This document shows positions 20,802 through 30,351 of a stretch of 64,000 bases of DNA, in pieces; within the stretch, counting starts at the first letter, position 1, and the number at the start of each line of letters is the position of its first letter. The DNA comes from Helianthus annuus. Lineage: Eukaryota; Streptophyta; Magnoliopsida; Asterales; Asteraceae. Where the stretch lies: positions 141,328,760-141,392,759 of the forward strand of contig NC_035433.2 of the NCBI RefSeq assembly GCF_002127325.2, given 5' to 3'. Both the position numbers and the translations under genes were made by a program. The notes below the pieces were generated by a model, which worked only from the letters and a program-made list of their open reading frames with translations, was not told the DNA's origin and did not search any database.

Positions 20802-21380
20802 TTTTTTTTTGAACGGCAAAACTTCTTTATAAAATAAAGAAAGTGGGACAGCAAGAAACAGAGATCCGACAATTACAATATTATATCGCGAATATTAAAA
20901 TCACTCCATCTATCCTATTCTAAGTTAAAAATATTAGATTGATTACTAATCCATTGAAATGAGCTTTCTTTGATGACGTCCGCCATTCGATTGAACTGAA
21001 TTTGTTGATCATTAAAAGCCTTCTTATTTCTCGCCTTCCAAATTTCCCACGCCGCCATTGAACAATTGTCCCAATGGTTTTTTCCATGCGTTTGACCCGT
21101 TCATGTGCAAAGCCCCTTCGAGTAACTGTTGGATAGAAGAGATCTGGTCCGGAAAAGGCAACTTCAACCATGTAAAAACTGTCCACCAAACACTTTTCGC
21201 AAAAAGACAATCCCATTATATATGAGTAACTGTTTCCTCCTATAACCCGCATCTCGAACCTAAAACATTATCCATTGGAACACCTCTATGCGTGAGACCC
21301 TCCTTGGAGGGAATTTGATTCATTGTTGCCCGCTAACAAAAAAAAATATTAATTTTAGATGGAACCCAAGTGTTCCGAAG
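20802..21380 (-). mobile_element. Second L1-type LINE, 5'-truncated 3' end
   Basis: On the minus strand, a 9-base poly(A) tail (T run 20802-20810) follows the end of an ORF2. Recognisable are the zf-RVT region (NTWVPSKINIF, VPMDNVLGSRCG, EETVTHI, WDCLFAKSVWWTVF) and the tail with AAWEIWKARNKKAFND. At least two stops and a frame change break it. Everything upstream, including RT, is absent, as in usual 5'-truncated LINE insertions. Confidence 0.8.
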
Positions 21381-21633
21381 TGAGTAAAGGGACCACATCC
21401 TCTCTACACTAGTGCTTTATGACTTGAATTTTGGCTCTCACAAAATTTATTTTATGATATTATTTTTGTTTTTTTTTTCATTTGATAAATTATATTATCT
21501 ATAATCTTAAAGAAGAAAGTCGATGGAATTTTCCACGGATCCCCTTCACTTTAGACATTTGCCCTTTGAACCTTTTTTATTTTTATACTTCCTTAACCTT
21601 TGAAAATCACAATTTTAATCTCTAAAATAGTAC

Positions 21634-21715
<82 letters not shown>

Positions 21716-21798
21716 GTAATACTATCTAAGTATACTAGAGAACGCCGAACCCTATAGTCACCTTAACTAAAAAATCCGGTATTTCATGGGGGAGAAGC
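21381..21798. repeat. Intergenic DNA with (ATT)n microsatellite
   Basis: AT-rich sequence with an uninterrupted ATT/TTA microsatellite of about 27 units (21635-21715). Nothing else is recognised. Confidence 0.85.
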
Positions 21799-21927
21799 AA
21801 GCATATCAGAATAAAGTATCATTTCATTCAAGAATTAGTTAATAATGATGAAAGTAAAGTTTATTTTTGCAGCACAAAGGAACAAGTAGCAGATTGTCTT
21901 ACAAAAGCTTTGCAAACAATATGGTAG
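21799..21927 (+). pseudogene. Ty1-copia RNase H C-terminus remnant
   Basis: Reads KHIRIKYHFIQELVNNDESK and then STKEQVADCLTKALQ, the classic end of copia RNase H, to a TAG at 21925-21927. Only about 42 codons remain and no LTR or other pol part is attached. The sequence differs from the SIRE element's own RNase H end, so it comes from another copia family. Confidence 0.8.
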
Positions 21928-21974
21928 TTAAAGTAGTTACTTGATAGTTATAACTTTTTTTGTTGCCTCTTAGG

Positions 21975-23574
21975 CAGTGCGGATTTACTTGATTAGGAAG
22001 GTCGGCCTAGGCCCCCGTAAGCCCAAGCCAACTAGCTCTACGAATAATGGTTAATAACTATTTAATGCTTTGAGTCAATATGAGTCCTAATTTTCGTCAT
22101 ATGGGGCCCGGGGCCCATTTTGTACCACTAAAAGATTTAAATAAAATACATTGTACCACTAAAAGATTTAAGTAAAATAAAAACTATAGTTTTCTTTGCC
22201 TTTTTAAAAAAAAAACTAGATTTGTTATAAAATGGGGTTTTGCGACCCTGTTAATGGTCGCAAAAGAGTCGCAGTTGTCCTGTTGCGACTGATTTGCAAC
22301 TAGATTTGTGGTTGTGAAAATACTCGTCGCAATTGCACAATTGCGACCTAGTGGCAACTGCAAGTATGTTTTTGCGGCGGAGGTTTGCAATTATAATATC
22401 ATTTGCAAATATCGCGACCGATTTTGGTTTGTATGAGATTTTATTTGCGACGATCTTGCGACCACATGATTTTACAAACCCGCGATTGTTTTGCGACCGC
22501 TTGTCTTGTGATTGTTTTGCGATAGCTTGCCTTGCGATCATTTTGCAACCACTTGCCTTTAAAAACTTGGTATACCATTTTTGCGGTCGCAAAATTGATT
22601 TTTTTTCAATTGATTTTTTAGCTCTTTTAGTCATTTTCTATTTTACCAGCTTATAATGTCTTCTTTTTAAAATTTAAGCATTAATCAAATTTTCAAAAGT
22701 TAATAAAACATCCGACCTAAAACATTAAATAAAGGAGTTATCCCAACAAAATACATACTCAAATAAAGTGTTTACAAGCTAACTCGATGATTAGATCTTT
22801 TGAAATCCAACTTTTAGCATTACTTCAATGTTTGTCATACTTTCATTTATAGCCTTTTTCTTTCGCCTTATTTTTTTCTTTTACCATCACCAACTCTGCA
22901 AGAATTCTGTTCAACCTTTCTTTCTCTTCTTTTTTTCCTTTCGCTGTCTCTTGAATGATCATGTTCAACCTTTCGATCTAAAACACAACCAATGCAAAGT
23001 GTTAAGATTCAAATTCAAATATATTAAAGTCCAATTGTACCACAATACTGTCAAAATATGAAACATATGGGTAGTTGCTCAAAGACAAACTGTATACTGT
23101 CACTAGTTCATTATAACAGTCAACAACTTACCTAAAGCCACTTAAAATTATCAGAACTTAAGTGTAAAGTCATGTATATCTAGTTACATAAAACTAACCA
23201 CAATATGTAAAACATGTTCAATTAGTTAACTTTAATACACAATATGTACTTGTAGTATAGTAATAATGAAGTCCACCTAATAAATATTAATACCTGTCCG
23301 GGCTGTCCCTTTCTTATAAGACTTATATTTTTTGGTTGTTTGTTGCAAATATTATTTTTTTAAAGAAATGACGCTAAATCTTTACACAATAGGATTGCTT
23401 TTGATAAGTTATGACCTCCCCAATCTTTGTTGTTGTACCGTAAGTAAGTTTATGCATGGGTTGTCATTTTGGTGCTTACTAGTGTTGTAGTTTCAACTAT
23501 CCCGACCCATTATTTTTAACTCGTCCACTTCCCCCCCCCCCCCCCCCCCCACCACCACACTAGATCCGCCACTG
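21975..23574. mobile_element. hAT-like non-autonomous element with TTGCGAC repeats
   Basis: A 1600-bp element with an exact 8-bp target duplication CTCTTAGG (21967-21974, 23575-23582). The ends pair as inverted repeats: CAGTGCGGATTTA on the left, CAGTGGCGGATCTA read inwards from the right, one base indel apart. This is a hAT signature. No transposase ORF remains. A block at about 22213-22600 is packed with TTGCGAC/GTCGCAA words in both orientations, a 32-bp unit is directly repeated at about 22116-22176, and there is a C run at about 23532-23550. The GCGAC block could be the element's own subterminal repeats or a nested insertion. Confidence 0.75.
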
Positions 23575-23582
23575 CTCTTAGG

Positions 23583-24224
23583 GATACAATGGTTCATACA
23601 CACTCTGTGTGTAAAACTGCATCAGGTTATATGACTAAAATTAGAATCAATATTCTACAAGTTACATTTTGTTTTCACTCATTTTACCCAAACAAAGGTC
23701 GAGTAGCATTAAGCAAAACAAATGACCAATTTTTGAGCGGACCGCTCTCATACGACAAAAAGCTCTTGAAAAGAACCACAACCCGAGATCTGGGAGCCTA
23801 GAACCAGTACTATTGGTTAGAACTAAGACCCAAGTGTAGCAGCCATACCCAGAGTATTGAAGAATTTTCTAAACGAAAATCGCTCCTAAACGTGTCTTTT
23901 GCTAATATATATACCACTTACACTGTTATGTATTGTTGCCACTATAGTATTCCTGTTCTTGATCCACTGCTGAGTAATTTTGAACCATTTGTATGTGAGT
24001 TACTTCAGTTAGTTATTAGGGTTAGTCAGTTTATTCTAGTTAGCCACATATAGGATTGTATAAATGGATATATATGGCTTGTATAACATCTTAACAATAC
24101 ATTTAGTAAAATTGCCCTTCAAACTTGCATAGTATCAAAGCAGTAATACAACATTGGCAACAATACATAGCTGGAACAGTGGTCAATATCTTAACATCTT
24201 TCAACATCTAAGAAGTTACGATTC
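23583..24224. other. Intergenic DNA with possible copia solo-LTR remnant
   Basis: The stretch to about 24128 has a TATA-like TATAAATGG (about 24058) and ends ACTTGCA followed by ATAGTATCAAAGCAG (24129-24143), which resembles a degraded tRNA-Met primer site after a copia LTR. No matching second LTR or internal domain is visible, so this is only a candidate. It ends about 80 bp before the stop codon side of UGT copy 2. Confidence 0.35.
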
Positions 24225-25721
24225 TTACACAATACCATCTTGAATTGGTGGAGCTAAGTTTTTGTTTAGCAATTCAACAACATCTTGAATCATTGATGTC
24301 ATATTGAGGTGAGATGAACCTCCATCCTCCATCGACATTTTAGTCATTTCCCGAAGTTCTCTACTTCTCTTTCTTCTTGCTTTACCTTCCTCTCCTTCGT
24401 CCATTAAATCTTCTATCGATCTTTCGATGTCTTCTTTGTTCACCACCACTCCAAACTTATCTTGATCCCCAACCACAACAGGAACCTCCATACCAATCTT
24501 CACTCCAATTTTCAAAACATCTACTATAAATCTTTCATTTATAAATTGGTCTGCAAAATGTGGCCATGTAATCATAAGGACTCCGGCTGAGATCCCTTCA
24601 AGAGTCGAGTTCCATCCGCAATGTGTTACGAAACCTCCAACAGCTTGATGTGACAGAATCAATACTTGTGGTGCCCAACCACGGATTATTAGCCCTCTAT
24701 CTTTCACTCTTTCTTCATATCCTTCTTCTATGAGCCATCTTTCGAGTTCGTCCGTCGAATGTCTTATGCACCATAAAAATGGTTTCTTTGATGACTCCAA
24801 TCCCAAACCAAGTTCAATGTTTTGTTCAGTGGCAACGCGTGCCAAACTTCCCAAACAAACAAATATTACAGACTCTGGCTCCCTTGAATCTAACCATTTC
24901 AAACAGTCATGTTCGTTGATGCCTCCCTTGCTTCCTCTCTCGGCTATATCTAGGAAACTTTTGTTGCATAGCGAAACCGGACCAATACACCAAACCTTTT
25001 TACCTTTTACCTTTGCAAGTTCTTCAACATAGTAAGGCTCCAACTCCTGAAAACTATTAACCACAATCCCATTTGCATCTTGCTCCGCCTTTAGTAATCC
25101 GTCCACAAAAGCCGCTGCTTCTTTCGCATCTTTCCCGCCCCAACTACAAGCCTGCATTATGGTAAGTTCAATGCGATCTTGAAGGCCAGGCAGCACAAAA
25201 TACTCCGAATCAGAGACGATGTCATGTAATATTTTAGTATACATAGCAATATGCATGCATAGGACCGTGAAGCATCCAGGTCCATGGAAAACAAGCCTTG
25301 GAATATTAAACTTTTGAGCTATATTGTTTGTCCAAGCGAAAAGATTATCAGAAATGATGCAACTTGGTGCTGGAGTTAGTCCCCGAAGCATGATTTCCGC
25401 GGGTTCCTCTAACATAGTGGCAGCCATAAACAATTTCGAAAAGAGTTTTTGTGATGAAATCAAGTCAAAATTCTCACATCCTTCTGGTAAACCAACTTCA
25501 GTCAATGGGAGTTGGAGTTCAAGAATATGAATCTTGAGCTGATCTTTGATTGCCCGATCAGTGACCGGTTTGAAACGGTTAGCATTAATAGGAGTCGTGA
25601 TTATGGTAACCATGGAGCCGCGTTCGGCTAGTAAACGGGCTATGTCGACCATGGGTATCATATGGCCTTGGGTCATTAGTGGAAACAAAACAAAGTGAAG
25701 AGACGTGGGAAGAGAAGCCAT
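24225..25721 (-). CDS. UDP-glycosyltransferase, UGT73C-like (copy 2)
   Basis: A single-exon, 498-residue family-1 glycosyltransferase, clearly paralogous to the protein at 2017-3519 over its whole length, with most residues identical. Catalytic His20 (LMTQGHMIPM) and Asp125 (CIISDN) are kept. The PSPG box runs W349-Q392 with HCGWNS, Glu375 and the DQ ending typical of UDP-glucose users. Within the box, the usually conserved Pro before Met is Leu (residue 382, SAGVLM), whereas copy 1 keeps Pro. This could lower activity or stability. Acceptor-side differences cluster around residues 40-70, 90-110 and 185-215, so the two may prefer different acceptors. The start MASLPTSLHFVLFPL matches copy 1. 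The frame is fully open. A TATA box lies about 50 bp upstream. Confidence 0.93.
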   Translation of the reverse strand: MASLPTSLHFVLFPLMTQGHMIPMVDIARLLAERGSMVTIITTPINANRFKPVTDRAIKDQLKIHILELQLPLTEVGLPEGCENFDLISSQKLFSKLFMAATMLEEPAEIMLRGLTPAPSCIISDNLFAWTNNIAQKFNIPRLVFHGPGCFTVLCMHIAMYTKILHDIVSDSEYFVLPGLQDRIELTIMQACSWGGKDAKEAAAFVDGLLKAEQDANGIVVNSFQELEPYYVEELAKVKGKKVWCIGPVSLCNKSFLDIAERGSKGGINEHDCLKWLDSREPESVIFVCLGSLARVATEQNIELGLGLESSKKPFLWCIRHSTDELERWLIEEGYEERVKDRGLIIRGWAPQVLILSHQAVGGFVTHCGWNSTLEGISAGVLMITWPHFADQFINERFIVDVLKIGVKIGMEVPVVVGDQDKFGVVVNKEDIERSIEDLMDEGEEGKARRKRSRELREMTKMSMEDGGSSHLNMTSMIQDVVELLNKNLAPPIQDGIV

Positions 25722-25768
25722 CGGATTTTGAGAAGGCTTTGGTTGATTCTTAGAGTGAATTTTGCGGC

Positions 25769-25780
25769 TATATATATTTA
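25769..25780 (-). promoter_or_regulatory. TATA box of UGT copy 2
   Basis: TAAATATATATAG on the minus strand about 50 bp upstream of the start codon, placed as in UGT copy 1. Confidence 0.6.
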
Positions 25781-25781
25781 T

Positions 25782-26698
25782 TCAATGGCATGCATGCTTC
25801 AATGTCCACCACTTGTTATTATGCATCTCAGTTTACATCTCAGTTAATGTGGATGGTTTTGATCATCAATTCATGTCACTTTAATATTTATTATGCATCT
25901 CAGTTTACATAAAGGTGAAACATTAATGTAAGTATATATTTTTCACAATATAGAATTCAACATGTTAACATCTACCATTTATATTTTGACTTATTCAACT
26001 ATATATGATGCTAAAATTAAACAAAGTTTAGCTCATGTCAAGGCATCAATTCTTAGGTTTTCTAATAATATATCCGAAATATATGCTAGTAGGATAACGA
26101 GTATAGAACTTGGTTGTAGACTTGTAGTTATCTGATTACTTGATTAGTTAACACATTAACTTATTATATAACTAGGTTATAAACCCATATATATGTGATA
26201 CACGAGATTAGGTACCCGTATTTATAGTATATAAGTACACATTACATTTTATAACTAGCAGGTTACCATATGTGGTTCGCGGCAAGTTAAAAACATAGAT
26301 AAAAATAAGCAGATTACAAAGATACATAATACACTATTCTGGTGACGCCCCGTTTTTGAACATCATTAAAAGGACCAGTCCTCAGAAAATTCGGTAAACG
26401 TAAATTAATAAATAAAAACCTATTGTGACGGTTGTAAATGAATTGTGGCAAAATGTATGGAGTTCATAGAGAAAACTTTTATTTTTTGTAAAATAAATAA
26501 CACTGTTAATTAATTTAGTGAAAATAAACACTTTTAATTAGATTTTGAACTTTCTGATTAAAAACCATTCAACCCTGGGGGTAGGTAGGGTAATCACCCT
26601 CACAGTCAGTTTCATAATATTTTATTTGATTTTTTTTTATATAAAATCAATCTTGATTCAGTATAGGTGTTATCGAACCACTTTTATTTTCGTAAAAT
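25782..26698. other. AT-rich upstream region with a dispersed repeat
   Basis: Distal promoter and intergenic DNA of UGT copy 2. The part at about 26211-26295 (with ATAACTAGCAGGTTACCATA) recurs at about 52171-52255, so it belongs to a dispersed repeat of unknown class. No coding was seen. Confidence 0.5.
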
Positions 26699-27657
26699 CT
26701 ATACTCTATAATAAAAGAAATCAGCTTTGGAACACTTGTCATTATTCTAGAGCATCCTTAATTGTAAATAATTATTATTTAATTTAAATTATTAAATACC
26801 AATTAAATGAATATAAATTTTATCAACCCTAAATTATTGACATAAACTTAACTTCAAATCGTAAACCTTATCCTTCACATTGAGTATAAAATATTCAATT
26901 CAATATACTAAAGTCTCCTATATACTTTTTTTTTCAACAAAATCTCTAACGTTTCTTTTTTTTTTTTTTTTGAATATAAAAGATTAAATTTAATTAATAT
27001 TAAAAGATTTCATAAGACACATGACATAATTAATTTTAGATTTTTATTTATTGTTTGTTAGTTTAATTTAAGAAACTGTATAATAATTAGGTTCTTAGTT
27101 TTTTTTTTTTCCATTTTCTTAAATAATAGGCAATAATCTTGTGTATTGTACGGATGAAATCAGTAATAAAAAAACTGTTTATTTACGTTTTTTTAAAACA
27201 ACAGATAATCATGTTTAAATTGTAAAGTAATTTAAAGATATAATCATCATTATAAATCTAATATAACACTTTCGTAAAATCTATCTTTGGAAAGGTTTAA
27301 ATAAAAAATATCATTATAACTTATAAATTAAAATATTTAAGGTAAAAGTTGATTTTGTAGGAAGGTTTAGGATACCTAATCTAACAAAAAAATATTGGTT
27401 AGTTTAACATATATATTTAGAGGTCGAAAATTAAGGTAACTATTCTAAAATAAGAAATGTTGATAGTAACTAAATAAAATTTTATACCTTATTCTATTTT
27501 ATTTTATTTCGGGTAGCTAAGACTTGAAGTTTAATTATCGGAAGAGGTTATGTCTTAAGTGAAGTCATCTGGTGGCAATCCTCGCCTCATAACAAGTAAC
27601 GTCGACAGTATCCATAGAAGGATAGAGATGTTCCAGAAGCAGTCTTAAGGAAAGTTA

Positions 27658-27922
27658 GGGGTTGTTTGGCAACTTTTGAATGGTTAAGTGCTGAATCAGT
27701 AAGAGGTCTAAACCATTAAGAGTCAGTATAATGTTTAACCGTTCAGAGGCAAATATCAGACCAATTCAAATTAGTGGTCTTAACCATTCAGACTATGTAT
27801 AATGCTTAACCATTCAGATATCTGTTCACAAAACAAACAGTCTGAACCGTTAAGTTATGAACCAATAAGAGGTAAGAGGTCTGAACCATTAAGAGCCCAT
27901 TAAGAGCTAAACAAACAACCCT
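27658..27922. mobile_element. MITE with TTA target duplication inside the Helitron
   Basis: 265 bp with TTA at 27655-27657 and 27923-27925. The terminal inverted repeat GGGGTTGTTTG pairs with CAAACAACCCT with one mismatch. The interior consists of AACCATTCAGA and CTGAACCATTAAGAG words in both orientations. The TTA duplication points to Tourist/Harbinger, although GGGGTTGTTTGG ends also occur in hAT MITEs. Confidence 0.7.
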
Positions 27923-27957
27923 TTAGTCTGTTTATGCCAAGGCAGGGGAGTAACTGG

Positions 27958-28020
27958 TTGGCAATGAGTAAGAGAACGAATTCCCCGCTTGGCAATGAGT
28001 AAGAGAACGAATTCCCCGCC
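27958..28020. repeat. 31-bp tandem duplication
   Basis: Two adjacent copies of a unit starting GGCAATGAGTAAGAGAACGA, within Helitron copy 1 just after its MITE. Confidence 0.75.
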
Positions 28021-28198
28021 GAGTCAGTTGACGAGAAAGTTTCTTAACTATTTATTATTTTTCTTTATAATATTTAATTTATGAATATTTCTTTTCTTTA
28101 GTATTTCCTTTTCAATGTTTTTATTATTTTTTTTTCTTATTTAATAATTTAATATTTTACTGACTTAATCCCGTGTAATACACGGGGTTTTAACCTAG

Positions 28199-28913
28199 TA
28201 TAAATATATACAATTTCTATAACTTATTTCTTATCCAGCAGCATATAACTTATATAACTTAAAAGATCAATATTTTGGAAATGGGCTCAAATCTGTAAGG
28301 TCAATAGCATTTAAAATCACCGGTTAAGTCATGCGTAATGGATCATTATAGGGGCATACAAGGGTTTGAAAAGGCCCCTAATTAACATTACCTCCCCTGG
28401 GATTATAAGGGCGTAAAGAAGGACATTTTTTTCATAACTTCAAATGAAGAGAAAACAAAATGAAAAGTAATAATTGAAAAAGCATTAAGGGTCGTTAACT
28501 ATTACGTATTTTTAAAGGGGCTTTATGATGCTTATATGGCGAAAAATGTCATTTAGTGAGCATTAACCATTACCTATGGTTAAGGTCGATAATTTGTGTT
28601 TTAGAAGCTATTGTTTAAATCAATTTGACGTATTTAACTTTATATAACTAAAAAAATCAATATTTCGGAAATGGGCTCATATCTCTAAAGTCAATAATGG
28701 CATTTAAAATCACCAGTTAGTGTTGTAACAAATTTAACAAATTTTCAAGGTCAATAATTTATGTTTTAGAAGCCATTGTTCAAATCAATTTGACGTATCC
28801 AACTTCTACACATTTATTCGAGAGTGACACTTTTAACCCCAAGCCAGCCAGCTCATGTATGCGTTTTTCCATGTCTCGAATATTGACGAAAGTACTTGGG
28901 TTAATGGTTTTAA
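28199..28913. repeat. Partially duplicated intergenic segment with possible MITE
   Basis: A unit containing GGAAATGGGCTCA and ATTTAAAATCACC occurs at about 28252-28327 and 28638-28714. Its other half (TTTTAGAAGC, AATCAATTTGACGTAT) occurs at about 28585-28637 and 28748-28803. The two halves of the first copy are separated by about 250 bp (28328-28577) with imperfect ends CATGCGTAATGG and CCATTACCTATG beside TTA, a possible MITE that inserted after the duplication. Confidence 0.5.
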
Positions 28914-29038
28914 GACCACCGTATTGGTTTAAAAAAATAATGCCCCCATCATGGGGCATTATCCGATACGTGTCATCCTAGTCAGCATGGGGCGTTATTG
29001 CAAAAGTGGCGTACTGAGAATAATGCCTGATAACGCCC

Positions 29039-29487
29039 TGAACTGGTATGGTCCCAGATCTCGCGTCAGCATCGACCGCAAGTGACCATTACCCTTATCA
29101 AAACCCCCACTAGCCAACAACCTACTTGTGCCCATGCGAGAACGCGTCGACACAAGGGTTGAATCCAATCGGTCTAGTGATGGAGGAGGACTTACCTGGA
29201 ACATGAGAACGGTAGAGTGATGCGACATAGCATCACATCTGGTATATGAAAACGGAAGTATTCACAGCGATGCGGCCTCGCACCGCGTCCAGTGAACACT
29301 TCTATCAATACAAGGAAGCTGGATAACAGCAACCGTCACCACAGGTGACGATGCGGCCAGCACCGCATCTCGCGTATTTCTTGATCACAAGCAAGAGACG
29401 CGATAACATCAGATGTTACCACAGACAGCGATGCGGCTCGCACCGCATCCTATACGCTCAACAAGTGGGACTGACACCACAGTGCAA
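29039..29487 (+). repeat. Truncated 5' LTR of Tat element
   Basis: Begins TGAACTGGTATGGTCCC and matches the 3' LTR up to CACAGTGCAA, where it jumps into pol. The lost half includes the TATA box seen in the 3' LTR, so this LTR has probably lost its promoter. Confidence 0.88.
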
Positions 29488-30351
29488 TATCCTGCAACTA
29501 ACATCAAAATTTACTTCGTTCAATATCCGACATATTAATCGAAGTGAAAACAAGTCCGCGGATGCACTATCAAAACTCGCATCCACCAGCTTCCAACACT
29601 TGGCAAAGGAGATACGCATCGAAATTCTGCAAAATCCTTCGGTACCCCTGCGCCAAGTCAACGTCATCCAATACGGTACAACATCGTGGATGACACCAAT
29701 TATTGCATATCTACAATCAGGTGTGACTCCTGAAAGCAAGTCAGAGGCACGCAAGTTACAACACAAAGCGTGCCACTACCAAATGGGAGACGGTATCTTA
29801 TACCGCAAATCATACCTAGGGCCACTACTACGATGCGTCAACCCCCGGGATGCCACATACCTCATCAGAGAGATACACGAGGGTATGTGCGGCATACACG
29901 CAGGACCACGCATGGTAGTGGCCAAAATCATTAATGCTGGGTATTACTGGCCCGGCATGCACCTGGACGCCGTCAAAGAGCTACGCAAATGTATCAACTG
30001 TCAACGACATGCTCCAAAAACTTTGCGCCCCAAAAACAACCTGGTCCCAGTCACCACCGCATGGCCCTTCCAGAAATGGGCAATCGACGTTGTGGGACCT
30101 TTCCCTGACGCACCAGGTGCAGTCAAATTTATCATAGTAGCGGTTGATTACTTCACAAAATGGGTAGAGGCAAAACCGCTCGCCTCAACCACTGCTATGA
30201 TAACAAGAAAATTTATATGGGAACACATCATCTGCCGTTTCGGTCTACCAATGTGCATCGTTACCGATAATGGCACCAACTTTGCTGCTGACGAATTTCA
30301 AAAATAGCTAGAAGAACTACACATCGAACATATATTCTCATCCGTGGCACA
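29488..30351 (+). pseudogene. Tat Pol fragment: RNase H end and integrase N-half
   Basis: Starts in the RNase H tail (RSENKSADALSKLAST), then the integrase zinc region with CINCQRH, then the core with the first Asp in AIDVVGPFPDAPG and the second in IVTDNGTNF. A TAG at 30305-30307 stands where a Trp codon is expected. Tekay inserted 41 bp later, in the codons before the third catalytic residue. An apparent start codon at 29345 lies in LTR sequence and is spurious. Confidence 0.87.

Larger units (their letters stand above)
26699..28198 (+). mobile_element. Non-autonomous Helitron (copy 1)
   Basis: 1500 bp. The 5' end reads TCTATACTCTATAATAAAAG. The 3' end has a short hairpin (CCCGTGT-AAT-ACACGGG, about 28170-28187) followed by CTAG (28195-28198). 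The element sits between A and T with no target duplication, all standard for Helitrons. There is no Rep/helicase coding. It carries a nested MITE (27658-27922). Copy 2, in reverse orientation, is at 62149-63108 and shares both ends. Confidence 0.82.
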
